Below, piece after piece: positions 7,199 to 13,481 of a stretch of DNA of 13,481 bases. The number at the start of each line of letters is the position of its first letter. The stretch's first letter is position 1. The stretch is from Anaerolineae bacterium. GTDB lineage: Bacteria; Chloroflexota; Anaerolineae; JAFGEY01. Both the position numbers and the translations under genes were made by a program. Where the stretch lies: NCBI GenBank assembly GCA_016931365.1, contig JAFGEY010000306.1, positions 1-13,481 of the forward strand, given 5' to 3'. The notes below the pieces were generated by a model. It saw only the letters and a program-made list of their open reading frames with translations. It had not been told where the DNA came from and did no database searches.

Positions 7199-10024
7199 TC
7201 AGCGCATCTGGCCGATCACACCTTCTCTGCGCGCTCGCCTGTTAACAACCAGACCAACTAACAGCGCGGCGCATGCTATCAAGCTGATCGTGAACCCAAT
7301 AGTATAGCTGGCTGGCTTGTACGCCAGCTCGACGTGGTGTGTGCCCCCTTCCAGGGCCACGGCGCGAAAATGGACGTTGGCGCGCAAAATCTCGGACGGG
7401 ATGCCGTCGACCGTGGCCTGCCAGCCCGGATAGTTGGTCTCGCTCAAGACCAGGTAGCCCGGCGCCGGCAGCGTGACCTCGAGCGCGATCCGTTCTGGTT
7501 CGTAGGTCTCTATCGTCACCTGCGATAAACCTGGCAGGTCTTCAAATCCTGTCAGGTTTGGTTCAGGGCCAGCGTGCAGGATGACCTTCTGTGCCGGATC
7601 GAAGGTCAGATCGGCCATCGCCGCCAGCGCCGCTGCGTTATCCTCGATCACGATCGCCTCGTGCACCACGTAGGCGCGCGGCAGCGCGTCCGGCAGTTCG
7701 TATACCTTGACGTCGCCAGAATGGACAAGCCGGACCCGTCCATCGCCGGAAAGCAGTACGGGCACGCTGCTGCCGTCGCGTTCGTCGATCAGGGTCAATC
7801 CCTGGACGTGCAGCGTGCCGCCAGCGGCTGTCATCTCAATCTCGAGTCGGTCGATTTCCAGGGCGTGGTCCCAGCGCAAGCGCGCGGCTCTGTGTTCTGT
7901 GGGGCTGTTTGTCACCATCTCGGTGGTCAGTGCCAAAGTGATAGGTGTCGATTGGCCTGCGGGCAAGATCTGAATTTCGGCGACCGTGCTGCCTGTTTTT
8001 GTCTCGCCAGGGATGAGTTCAGTGGCGTAAGCGACGATGCCCAGCGCGTTTGCCGCCAGGGTAGGCAGGTCGGTCGTGGTTATGCCGGGTTTTTCGCCCT
8101 GGTTCAGCACAGCCTCAAAGGCCAGATCGTAAAATACGTCGTCGATCCACACGTCGTGCACCTTGTCGGTGATCACATAGCGCACGCCCAACAGCGACAG
8201 CAGGCGAAAGGGAGGTATGTGCTTCAGATTTTCGCGTAGTCTACCATCAGGTGACAATTCGTCTGCCGGGAGAAAAAGCGTTTGCAGGTCGACGTAGCGC
8301 TGCAGCGGCAGCACACCGCCGTCATAACCGTCGATGGCATAGATCCGCCAGGCGAGCGGCAGGTTGGGCGCCAGGATCTCTTTGCGTTTGGCGCTAACCA
8401 CGACATCGTAAATGGCCTTGTCGTCCAACTGCCCGGCAAACATGTGCGTCATCTCGCGCTGGTCGCCGGGATCGAACAGAATGTCCGATATGCTCAAAAA
8501 GCGCCCGGGTAGTGGCTCCTGGCTCTGTGCGGCAAGGATGTGTGCCGGCGCGGTACGCAGCGACGAAAAAGCTTCCGGCGCGGTGGGGTGGGCCAGAGGC
8601 ATTGCCTCGGAAGCGATAAACAGCTCGACGACGGTCAGGGCGACGATCAACATAGCGGTGAGTAGCAGCACGCCCCCTCTTCCCTTCCCCCCCACCGGGG
8701 TGGACTGAGGGGGGGCTGCTGCGTATCGATCCCACAGACGCTGTAGCCCCACACCGGACAGCATGGCCGCTCCAAAGGCATAGAGGAACAACCATCGCGC
8801 CGGGACACGGAACAGGCCAAATCCTGGTACCAGCTTGTACAACACCCAATAAAGCGGATTGTAGCCACCGACCGCCAGGAAAACACCCAATCCAGCCAGG
8901 ATGAGCAGGCGAATTTCCGGTTTTCCAACATCTATTTCGCGTAGCGAATGGATGCCTTTCTTCCTCCACGCCACTACCATTTTAATCACCCAACCGACCA
9001 GCCACCCAACCGCCAGCAGCATCGGGATCATCCCGATGTAAGCCACGTACTCGGTAAAAAAGTCGCCGCCAAAGACGTTGGCCAGGTTTATGTTCAGGGG
9101 TGGCAAAAAAGTGTAGCGCAGCAGCCGGGGTAACGGCTTGAGCGAAAAGGCCACGGCTTCGCGGTAGCCCAAGCCGCCGCTGCGGATCGATCGCGCCGAC
9201 AGTTCGATGGTCGGCACGAGCTGCGCCGCGGCCAGTAACGCGCCGGCGAGGGCAACCAGCCCGAGCTGCCACAGAACATGCCACAGGCGTATGGCAACGA
9301 CGCCAAAAAAGTGTTTGTGTTCCTGGCGATCGCGCCGTTCATGGTGTGGCCGGAAGGAAAACGTTGCCAGCACCGCGTACCCGCCCAGCCCAAAGAGGCA
9401 AATGTACGACGACTGAGTGTGGCCGGCCAGCAGGCCGGTGCCGATCAAGATGCTCAATGGGATCAGAAACCGGGTTTTTCTCAAAAACCCGGTTTCTCTC
9501 GCCGCGGTTTCTTTTTGAGCCAATTCCCAAAGCAATAGCAGCAGCGGAAACCACGCCGACACGTTGAGCTGGTTGATGTGCTCGACCATACCGCTCAAGA
9601 ATCCGCCGCAGGCAAATGCACACGCTGCCAACAGGGCGGGGAGGAGAGACAGGCGCAGGATGAGCCGCGCATAGAGGTAGGCCGAGATCGCAGCCAGGGT
9701 GACGTGGATGACGATCGACCACGTGACCAGGCGCGGGCCATTGAGCCAGCACAGGGCCAGGTTAAGCGGATAAAACACGGCGGTCTGCGCGTTGCCGACA
9801 AAGGGCACGCCCATGAACAGGTACGGGTTCCACAACGGCACATGTCCGCTGCGGATCACCTCAGCCGCATATTGGCGGTAGGGATAAAAGTAAGTAAAGG
9901 CATCGCCCCCTGCCAGGATACCGTTGCCGAGCGCAATTTGGCGGTAAAACGCCAGCACCAGCAGGCAGAGCAGGAGAATGGCCATGCCATCTGCAACGGA
10001 CCACGCTTTGTGCGATTTTTCCAT
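7199..10024 (-). CDS. YfhO-family multi-pass membrane protein
   Basis: A large GT-C-like membrane protein of 941 residues. The N-terminal half has many membrane segments. The first extracytoplasmic loop carries ILAGGDAFTYFYPYRQ (Asp41), then HVPLWNPYLFMGVPFVGNAQ, both characteristic of YfhO and related polytopic transferases. The C-terminal third is a beta-rich extracytoplasmic region with GYLVLSETNYPGWQATVDG and a last membrane helix. YfhO proteins are linked to glycosylation of lipoteichoic acids or other envelope glycans; the substrate here is unknown. I choose the ATG at 10024. A TTG at 10042, with AGGG 7 nt upstream, is an alternative that adds 6 residues. It lies downstream of a GT39 gene but has its own promoter. 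Two palindromic repeats are embedded in frame, in hydrophilic loops (8671-8717 and 9465-9497). Confidence 0.88.
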   Translation of the reverse strand: MEKSHKAWSVADGMAILLLCLLVLAFYRQIALGNGILAGGDAFTYFYPYRQYAAEVIRSGHVPLWNPYLFMGVPFVGNAQTAVFYPLNLALCWLNGPRLVTWSIVIHVTLAAISAYLYARLILRLSLLPALLAACAFACGGFLSGMVEHINQLNVSAWFPLLLLLWELAQKETAARETGFLRKTRFLIPLSILIGTGLLAGHTQSSYICLFGLGGYAVLATFSFRPHHERRDRQEHKHFFGVVAIRLWHVLWQLGLVALAGALLAAAQLVPTIELSARSIRSGGLGYREAVAFSLKPLPRLLRYTFLPPLNINLANVFGGDFFTEYVAYIGMIPMLLAVGWLVGWVIKMVVAWRKKGIHSLREIDVGKPEIRLLILAGLGVFLAVGGYNPLYWVLYKLVPGFGLFRVPARWLFLYAFGAAMLSGVGLQRLWDRYAAAPPQSTPVGGKGRGGVLLLTAMLIVALTVVELFIASEAMPLAHPTAPEAFSSLRTAPAHILAAQSQEPLPGRFLSISDILFDPGDQREMTHMFAGQLDDKAIYDVVVSAKRKEILAPNLPLAWRIYAIDGYDGGVLPLQRYVDLQTLFLPADELSPDGRLRENLKHIPPFRLLSLLGVRYVITDKVHDVWIDDVFYDLAFEAVLNQGEKPGITTTDLPTLAANALGIVAYATELIPGETKTGSTVAEIQILPAGQSTPITLALTTEMVTNSPTEHRAARLRWDHALEIDRLEIEMTAAGGTLHVQGLTLIDERDGSSVPVLLSGDGRVRLVHSGDVKVYELPDALPRAYVVHEAIVIEDNAAALAAMADLTFDPAQKVILHAGPEPNLTGFEDLPGLSQVTIETYEPERIALEVTLPAPGYLVLSETNYPGWQATVDGIPSEILRANVHFRAVALEGGTHHVELAYKPASYTIGFTISLIACAALLVGLVVNRRARREGVIGQMR
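8671..8717. repeat. G/C-homopolymer palindromic element inside the YfhO-family gene
   Basis: Arms GCCCCCTC (8672 on) and GAGGGGGGGC (to about 8717) flank an inner CCACC-GG-GGTGG hairpin. The strand bias (long G runs on the coding strand) is unlike the neighbouring sequence. It encodes APPQSTPVGGKGRGG, a Pro/Gly peptide set between a polar stretch and a membrane helix. It looks like a dispersed palindrome that entered in frame. Confidence 0.55.
9465..9497. repeat. Perfect 15-bp inverted repeat inside the YfhO-family gene
   Basis: Arms AGAAACCGGGTTTTT (9465-9479) and its exact complement (9483-9497) flank the loop CTC. On the coding strand it specifies RETGFLRKTRFL, a polar peptide between two membrane segments (WELAQ and LIPLSILIGTGLLAG). 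Such AGAAACCGGGTTT palindromes are familiar as dispersed repeats in cyanobacterial and Chloroflexota genomes (from memory). The frame is kept, so the element is tolerated. Confidence 0.85.
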
Positions 10025-10137
10025 CTGCTTTGCAGTTTCCAAGTGTCTGCCCTGGATGCGTTACGATCGAGTACGATTTTTTGCGATGGTGCTGCCGCCT
10101 CCCATGATTACAGCACAGCGTGACTTGAATCAATGAG

Positions 10138-10166
10138 ATTATACGTTTATGGTGCCAAATGGACAA
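10138..10166 (-). promoter_or_regulatory. Promoter of the YfhO-family gene
   Basis: In the 154 bp between the GT39 stop and the YfhO start, TTGTCC (10166-10161), a 17-bp spacer and TATAAT (10143-10138) lie on the minus strand. The start would be near 10131, giving a leader of about 105 nt. I saw no terminator for the GT39 gene in this gap, so read-through is also possible. Confidence 0.6.
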
Positions 10167-10178
10167 GTGTGCTTGAGC

Positions 10179-11780
10179 TCAATCGTCCCACGGATCGAGT
10201 TCGACGCGACACAGGAGCAGCGACGTGCTGCCATCCCTGCGGCGCGTTTCCAGGAGGGGCACAAAGCGCACGCCGTCAATGCTGGGATCGAGCGGCCGCC
10301 AGGCGGGCAGGACGATGTACTGCTCCCGGTTTGGGCTCTTGCGCGCCTCCTGGCGTAAATGTGCGCCATCCTGCCACCAGCGTAGCTCAAGATCGGTGCC
10401 GTGCAGATAAAACGTGTAATGCCAGCGTAGCCAGTGGTGATAGAGCACTGCGTTGGACGCGGCGCTTTCCTTCAGGTAATCTGTGACCTCGTCAACTCCC
10501 TGGTAGGCCCAGTGCTCGCCGCCGATCGGGTAGGCGTTGATCGCCGCCCGGATGCCAAAGGCCAGAACGACGCCTGCCACCAGATAAGGAACGCCGCCTC
10601 GCGCGATGTTCAGCACCTTGTAGGTCACGCTTGCAGCAGGACGTATTCGCTGTGCCCTTTCGCCAGCCTCGCTGTAGGGAGGGCTCGTTGCGTGACGCAG
10701 TCGTTGCGTCATTCTGCCAAGCGCGCGATCCGCAGATGTGACGATCCGTGCCGACAGCAATGCCACCGGCACGGCCAGTGGCAGCAAGTAGCGATCCCAG
10801 ATGCTAAAGGCCAGCACAGAGTGGAACACGAGATAGGCGAGGATGGCCGCTGACCACAGCGTGTCGAGCCACGTTTCTCGTGTCCGGGGACGACGTCGCC
10901 ACGACCAGACCAGCAGGGTGACGACGCCGGCCGCAAAGGCCACACTTGTGATCGTTGAACCCGCCAGGTAACGTGCCCAGCCCAACCACTCGACAAAGCG
11001 TGGACTCCACTCACCGGCCGGCGCCCAGACCAGGCCGCCATAGCTCAACGCGCTTTGATCCCAATAGCCAGGCCGGATCTGCCACCGCACCGAGTCCCAC
11101 CAGGTGACGATGCCCCATGGTACGAAGAACCCGAGCGCGCTGGAGAGGATTGAATGGACAAAAACGCGATACCCATCTTGGAGTCGAGGCTGAAGGCTCG
11201 ACCATCCTTGTAAGGCGACGATCAAAGGGATCAAGACGACTGCGTGCTGCTTGGTGGCAAAGGCCAGTCCGGTCAGGATGCCGGCCCGGAATCTGTGGCC
11301 GTGGACCGTGGCGCACAATGCGGCCAGGACCCACATAACAAGCATCGCGTCGGTAAAGGTGGTGCGGGCAAAGAGGATGTCGAACGGCGAGAGGGCGAAA
11401 AAGAACGTCGCCCACAGTGCCGGGCGCGAGGATGGGGCCGTTCCAGCCGTTTGCCGGCCTGTACTAGAGGACAAACTGGCCCGGGCCAGGCGATAGATCA
11501 AGGCGATGCTCACCATGCTGCAGGTCAGGCTGATCCATCGCCCTGCAACCTCACTCGGACCAAACAACGTGAACGCTCCGGCCAGGGTGTACAGAAAAAG
11601 CGGCGGTTTGTCGACGGGTACGCCGAGCAGCAGCGGATCGCCGTCGAGTAAACGCAGCGCCCAGCCGGCGTACAGCGCCTCGTCGGCGTGGAAGCGATCC
11701 TCGGTCAGGTAAAAAACACGCAGGCCAAAGGCCAGCAGCAGGATCAGGATGGTGATATGTCGTACTTGATCTTTCAACAT
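10179..11780 (-). CDS. GT39/ArnT-like membrane glycosyltransferase
   Basis: A GT-C fold glycosyltransferase of 533 residues with about ten or more membrane segments. The first extracytoplasmic loop has FHADEALYAGWALRLLDG (Asp33-Glu34), then GVPVDKPPLFLYTLAG (DKPP 57-60), the marks of the PMT/ArnT family. Members use polyprenyl-phosphate sugars to modify proteins or lipids outside the membrane. Acceptor and sugar are unknown here. I choose the ATG at 11780 because a strong promoter ends 7 nt before it. The frame runs on to 11861, but those codons would lie upstream of the transcription start. The hydrophilic C-terminal domain includes LYHHWLRWHYTFYLHGTDLE. The linker near RLRHATSPPYSEAGERAQRI is polar and may hold inserted sequence. 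It precedes the YfhO-family gene on the same strand, which suggests a shared envelope-glycan role. Confidence 0.87.
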   Translation of the reverse strand: MLKDQVRHITILILLLAFGLRVFYLTEDRFHADEALYAGWALRLLDGDPLLLGVPVDKPPLFLYTLAGAFTLFGPSEVAGRWISLTCSMVSIALIYRLARASLSSSTGRQTAGTAPSSRPALWATFFFALSPFDILFARTTFTDAMLVMWVLAALCATVHGHRFRAGILTGLAFATKQHAVVLIPLIVALQGWSSLQPRLQDGYRVFVHSILSSALGFFVPWGIVTWWDSVRWQIRPGYWDQSALSYGGLVWAPAGEWSPRFVEWLGWARYLAGSTITSVAFAAGVVTLLVWSWRRRPRTRETWLDTLWSAAILAYLVFHSVLAFSIWDRYLLPLAVPVALLSARIVTSADRALGRMTQRLRHATSPPYSEAGERAQRIRPAASVTYKVLNIARGGVPYLVAGVVLAFGIRAAINAYPIGGEHWAYQGVDEVTDYLKESAASNAVLYHHWLRWHYTFYLHGTDLELRWWQDGAHLRQEARKSPNREQYIVLPAWRPLDPSIDGVRFVPLLETRRRDGSTSLLLCRVELDPWDD

Positions 11781-11787
11781 GGCGGCT

Positions 11788-11816
11788 ATTATAGCCATGC
11801 GGTGGGGGTTTGACAA
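11788..11816 (-). promoter_or_regulatory. Promoter of the GT39 gene, predicted leaderless
   Basis: TTGTCA (11816-11811), a 17-bp spacer and TATAAT (11793-11788) match 11 of 12 consensus bases. Only 7 nt (11787-11781) separate the -10 box from the ATG at 11780, so transcription should start at or within a base or two of the start codon. No SD precedes this ATG, which agrees with leaderless translation. Confidence 0.75.
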
Positions 11817-11829
11817 AAATTTCGGCTGC

Positions 11830-11862
11830 AAAAAAAGGTGCGACGCGCCGATGCGTCGCACC
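11830..11862 (-). terminator. Intrinsic terminator of the RT gene
   Basis: On the minus strand GGTGCGACGC (11862-11853), a 6-nt loop and GCGTCGCACC (11846-11837) form a perfect 10-bp stem, followed by seven T (11836-11830). It begins 27 nt after the RT stop codon and sits just upstream of the GT39 promoter, so it separates the two transcription units. Confidence 0.93.
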
Positions 11863-11889
11863 CAGGGCTGAGAGTGTGAGGAGGATGTC

Positions 11890-12783
11890 TCAGCGATCCA
11901 ACATGTTCAAAAAACCATCATAGCCGCGCAGTCGGGCCTGCCGGGCCGGATCGGAGCGCCGCCACCAGGAGAGCCAGCGCAGCTTGCGCATTTGAACGCG
12001 GACGCGCCTTGATGGTTCGATCCGGCCATTGCGACCCAATACCAGCCCGGTGATTTCCGGCCGTTCTGCGGCACGCTGGATCCGCCAACTCTTGCGCGGC
12101 TGCATCCGGTAGCCGGCAGCGAGCAGTTCGCGCTGTACGACGGCCGAAAAATAGGCTGGCACGTCTTCCGTGGGCCAGGAAAAACACAGGTCGTCGCCGT
12201 AGCGGGTATAGGTTGCTCCCGAGCGTTGCGCCAGGTCGTCGAGCGCGGCGTCTATGCCGGCGTTGACCAGGTTGCTCAGGATGGGGCTGGTTGGCGCGCC
12301 CTGCGGCAGGCCGTTGCGGTAGACACACAGTCGCATCAACGCCGACAGTGCCTGGTCGCGCCAGCCCTGGCGCACGAAAAAGTCTCGGACCCGGTCGGCA
12401 GATGTGGACGCGAAAAAATCGGCCAGATCGGCGGTGGCAACAACCGCCTGCCCGGCGTGGCGCTGCGCGTTGTGCACGATCGACGCGCCGGGCATAAATG
12501 CCGTCGCCGCTGGGTGAACGGGCAAAAAGACCAGGTGGCGGCGCAGCAGTCGCTGCTGCAGCTCTTTCAGCGCCGGGGAAGGGGCGAGGATCTGCCGCGC
12601 GCGCCCATCCTTCTTGGGGATCGAAAAAGGGCGATAGTGATAGACGCGCCCCATTTTTACATTCGGCAGCTCGCTTACCGGAATCTTGAGCACGTGCGCC
12701 AGCTTGATCGCGCCCGGCGAATGTGCCCTTGTATCGGTAGGTGGGGCGAACAGGATTCGCATCAGCCGTGGCAGTTGGATCAT
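11890..12783 (-). CDS. Retron-type reverse transcriptase
   Basis: RNA-directed DNA polymerase, 297 residues, the usual size for retron RTs (about 300). Motifs in order: YRPFSIPKKDGRARQILAPS (50-69), LKELQ (72-76), AFMPGASIVHNAQRH with the retron NAxxH (105-109), catalytic Asp119 in ADLADFF, GLPQGAPTSPILSNL (158-172), catalytic YGDD (195-198) and EITGLVLGRNGRI (ITG 244-246, matching the retron VTG region). The last helices RLRGYDGFLNML resemble the retron thumb end. All three catalytic Asp are present, so it should be active. The ATG at 12783 has AGGAGG at 7 nt; an ATG at 12816 lies inside a hairpin loop and lacks an SD. It follows an SPFH gene by 63 bp and is closed by a strong terminator. 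No msr-msd RNA could be recognised. Its role (defence or other) is unproven. Confidence 0.92.
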   Translation of the reverse strand: MIQLPRLMRILFAPPTDTRAHSPGAIKLAHVLKIPVSELPNVKMGRVYHYRPFSIPKKDGRARQILAPSPALKELQQRLLRRHLVFLPVHPAATAFMPGASIVHNAQRHAGQAVVATADLADFFASTSADRVRDFFVRQGWRDQALSALMRLCVYRNGLPQGAPTSPILSNLVNAGIDAALDDLAQRSGATYTRYGDDLCFSWPTEDVPAYFSAVVQRELLAAGYRMQPRKSWRIQRAAERPEITGLVLGRNGRIEPSRRVRVQMRKLRWLSWWRRSDPARQARLRGYDGFLNMLDR

Positions 12784-12798
12784 AGGTTCCCCTCCTTT

Positions 12799-12830
12799 CC
12801 CGGCCCCGGCGCCCATGCGCCGGGGCCGGG
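12799..12830. repeat. 14-bp GC hairpin between the SPFH and RT genes
   Basis: CCCGGCCCCGGCGC (12799-12812) and its exact complement (12817-12830) flank a 4-nt loop. Every stem base is G or C. It lies 16 nt past the SPFH stop and ends 2-3 nt before the RT SD region on the minus strand. There is no U tract, so it is unlikely to be an ordinary terminator. It could stabilise the upstream mRNA end, limit RT translation, or be part of an RNA used by the RT. Confidence 0.85.
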
Positions 12831-12846
12831 GAGCGGCCAGTCGCTT

Positions 12847-13481
12847 TCAGGCCTCGTCTGCAACAGGCACAGCTTTGGAAAGCAGCGTGTTGAGACCGGG
12901 GATGACCAGGACGTTGCCCGACTTGGACGCCAGCGAGGCCAGCGTTTCCAGCTCTTGCAGGCGCATGGCGTTGGGGGTTTCGTGCAAAAGCTTGGCCGTG
13001 TTGGCCTTTGCACGTGCGGCGGCGGTCTCGTGGCGTGCGGCGATGAGTTCGGCGCGACCGCGGCGATCGGCTTCGACCTCCTGCAAAAAGACGTGGCGCA
13101 CGGTGCCGGGTAGGACCACGTCCTTGACGCCGACGCGGTTGACGGTTACCCCGTAGGTTTCGGCGCGTGGCGCCACGTCCTCGAGCAGGTGAGTCGACAG
13201 CGCTTCGCGGTCTTGCAGCACCTCTTCGACCGGGCGCCCGGTGATGCTTTCGCGCAGGGTCAGCTGCAGATCCTGGTAGAGCTGGTTGGTGTGATTTTCA
13301 ACGGTATGTGTTGCTGCCACCGGATCGCTCACCTTGTACTGGGCGATCAGCGTCACCCGTACGCCGACCTTGTCGCTGGTCAAGATCTCTTGTCCCTGTA
13401 CGGTCTGGCTGGTCTCTCGCATATCTACTTTTCGGACGTGGCGGTGCTGCCAGGGCCAGAGCACGTAGCGCCCCGGCTCCA
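12847..13481 (-). CDS. SPFH/band-7 (slipin-like) protein, 5' end cut by window
   Basis: 210 residues are visible; the frame stays open through the window edge (EPGRYVLWPWQHRHV precedes the GTG at 13464, and reads like family sequence). Family features: VDMRETSQTVQGQEILTSD, KVGVRVTLIAQYKVSDPVAA, DLQLTLRESITGRPVEEVL, then TYGVTVNRVGVKDVVLPGTV and a helical, Ala/Glu-rich segment, ending in RLQELETLASLASKSGNVLVIPGL. SPFH proteins such as stomatin and prohibitin form membrane-bound oligomeric rings and scaffold membrane microdomains. The N-terminal membrane segment is outside the window. It sits directly upstream of the RT on the same strand, probably co-transcribed. Its partner role is unknown. 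Confidence 0.9.
   Translation of the reverse strand, partial: EPGRYVLWPWQHRHVRKVDMRETSQTVQGQEILTSDKVGVRVTLIAQYKVSDPVAATHTVENHTNQLYQDLQLTLRESITGRPVEEVLQDREALSTHLLEDVAPRAETYGVTVNRVGVKDVVLPGTVRHVFLQEVEADRRGRAELIAARHETAAARAKANTAKLLHETPNAMRLQELETLASLASKSGNVLVIPGLNTLLSKAVPVADEA

Noticed and set aside
7574..8239. Plus-strand open frame of 221 codons opposite the YfhO-family gene
   Set aside because: It is antisense to a well-supported membrane protein, with no SD-supported start seen and no family resemblance.
10693..10711. TGACGCA-gtcgt-TGCGTCA inverted repeat
   Set aside because: It lies within the GT39 coding sequence in a polar linker with no promoter context; a chance short palindrome is the simplest reading.
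11890..12783. Group II intron or diversity-generating retroelement RT
   Set aside because: The protein lacks maturase and HNH domains, no template/variable repeat pair was seen, and NAxxH with ITG points to the retron type.
12784..12816. Longer RT start at the ATG in the hairpin loop (12816)
   Set aside because: It has no SD and lies inside a 14-bp GC stem, while the ATG at 12783 has a strong SD at correct spacing.
12226..13113. Long plus-strand open frame opposite the RT and SPFH genes
   Set aside because: It runs antisense to two genes with clear motifs, and its own translation shows no recognisable domain; high GC makes such shadows common.

Overview
The window reads as a chromosomal stretch of a moderately GC-rich bacterium. 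The mix of genes suggests Chloroflexota, probably Anaerolineae-like: a YfhO-family membrane protein and a GT39-type glycosyltransferase side by side, an AmaP-like membrane anchor, a small lipoprotein, and palindromic repeats lying in frame inside genes. This placement is an inference from gene content and style, with no marker gene behind it. Most genes are on the minus strand. Several promoters match the sigma-70/sigma-A consensus closely, and GTG starts with good Shine-Dalgarno (SD) sequences are common.

Right to left along the minus strand: the right edge holds the 3' part of an SPFH/band-7 (slipin-like) gene. A 63-bp gap with a perfect 14-bp GC hairpin follows, then a compact reverse transcriptase with retron-type signature motifs and a clean intrinsic terminator. 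Next comes a GT39/ArnT-like membrane glycosyltransferase whose promoter sits so close to its ATG that the mRNA should be leaderless. It is followed by a large YfhO-family membrane protein with its own promoter and two palindromic elements inserted in frame. Then comes an AmaP-like gene with a dyad over its -10 box.

The centre has two plus-strand genes, a YbaK-type tRNA-editing deacylase and a putative lipoprotein. scpB (chromosome condensation) lies between them on the minus strand. ybaK and scpB converge on a shared CTAG that serves as both stop codons. A small unknown gene diverges from ybaK. Three tandem 22-bp hairpin repeats follow it.

The left end is a two-gene operon for a heterodimeric ABC exporter. 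A perfect consensus promoter (TTGACA, 17 bp, TATAAT) drives it through a leader of about 80 nt with terminator-like and competing hairpins. The ATP-site motifs divide as expected for one consensus and one degenerate site.

The most promising unusual item is the SPFH plus retron-like RT pair. The RT has the NAxxH and (V/I)TG motifs of retron enzymes, but there is no room for a conventional msr-msd RNA in the gap before it.
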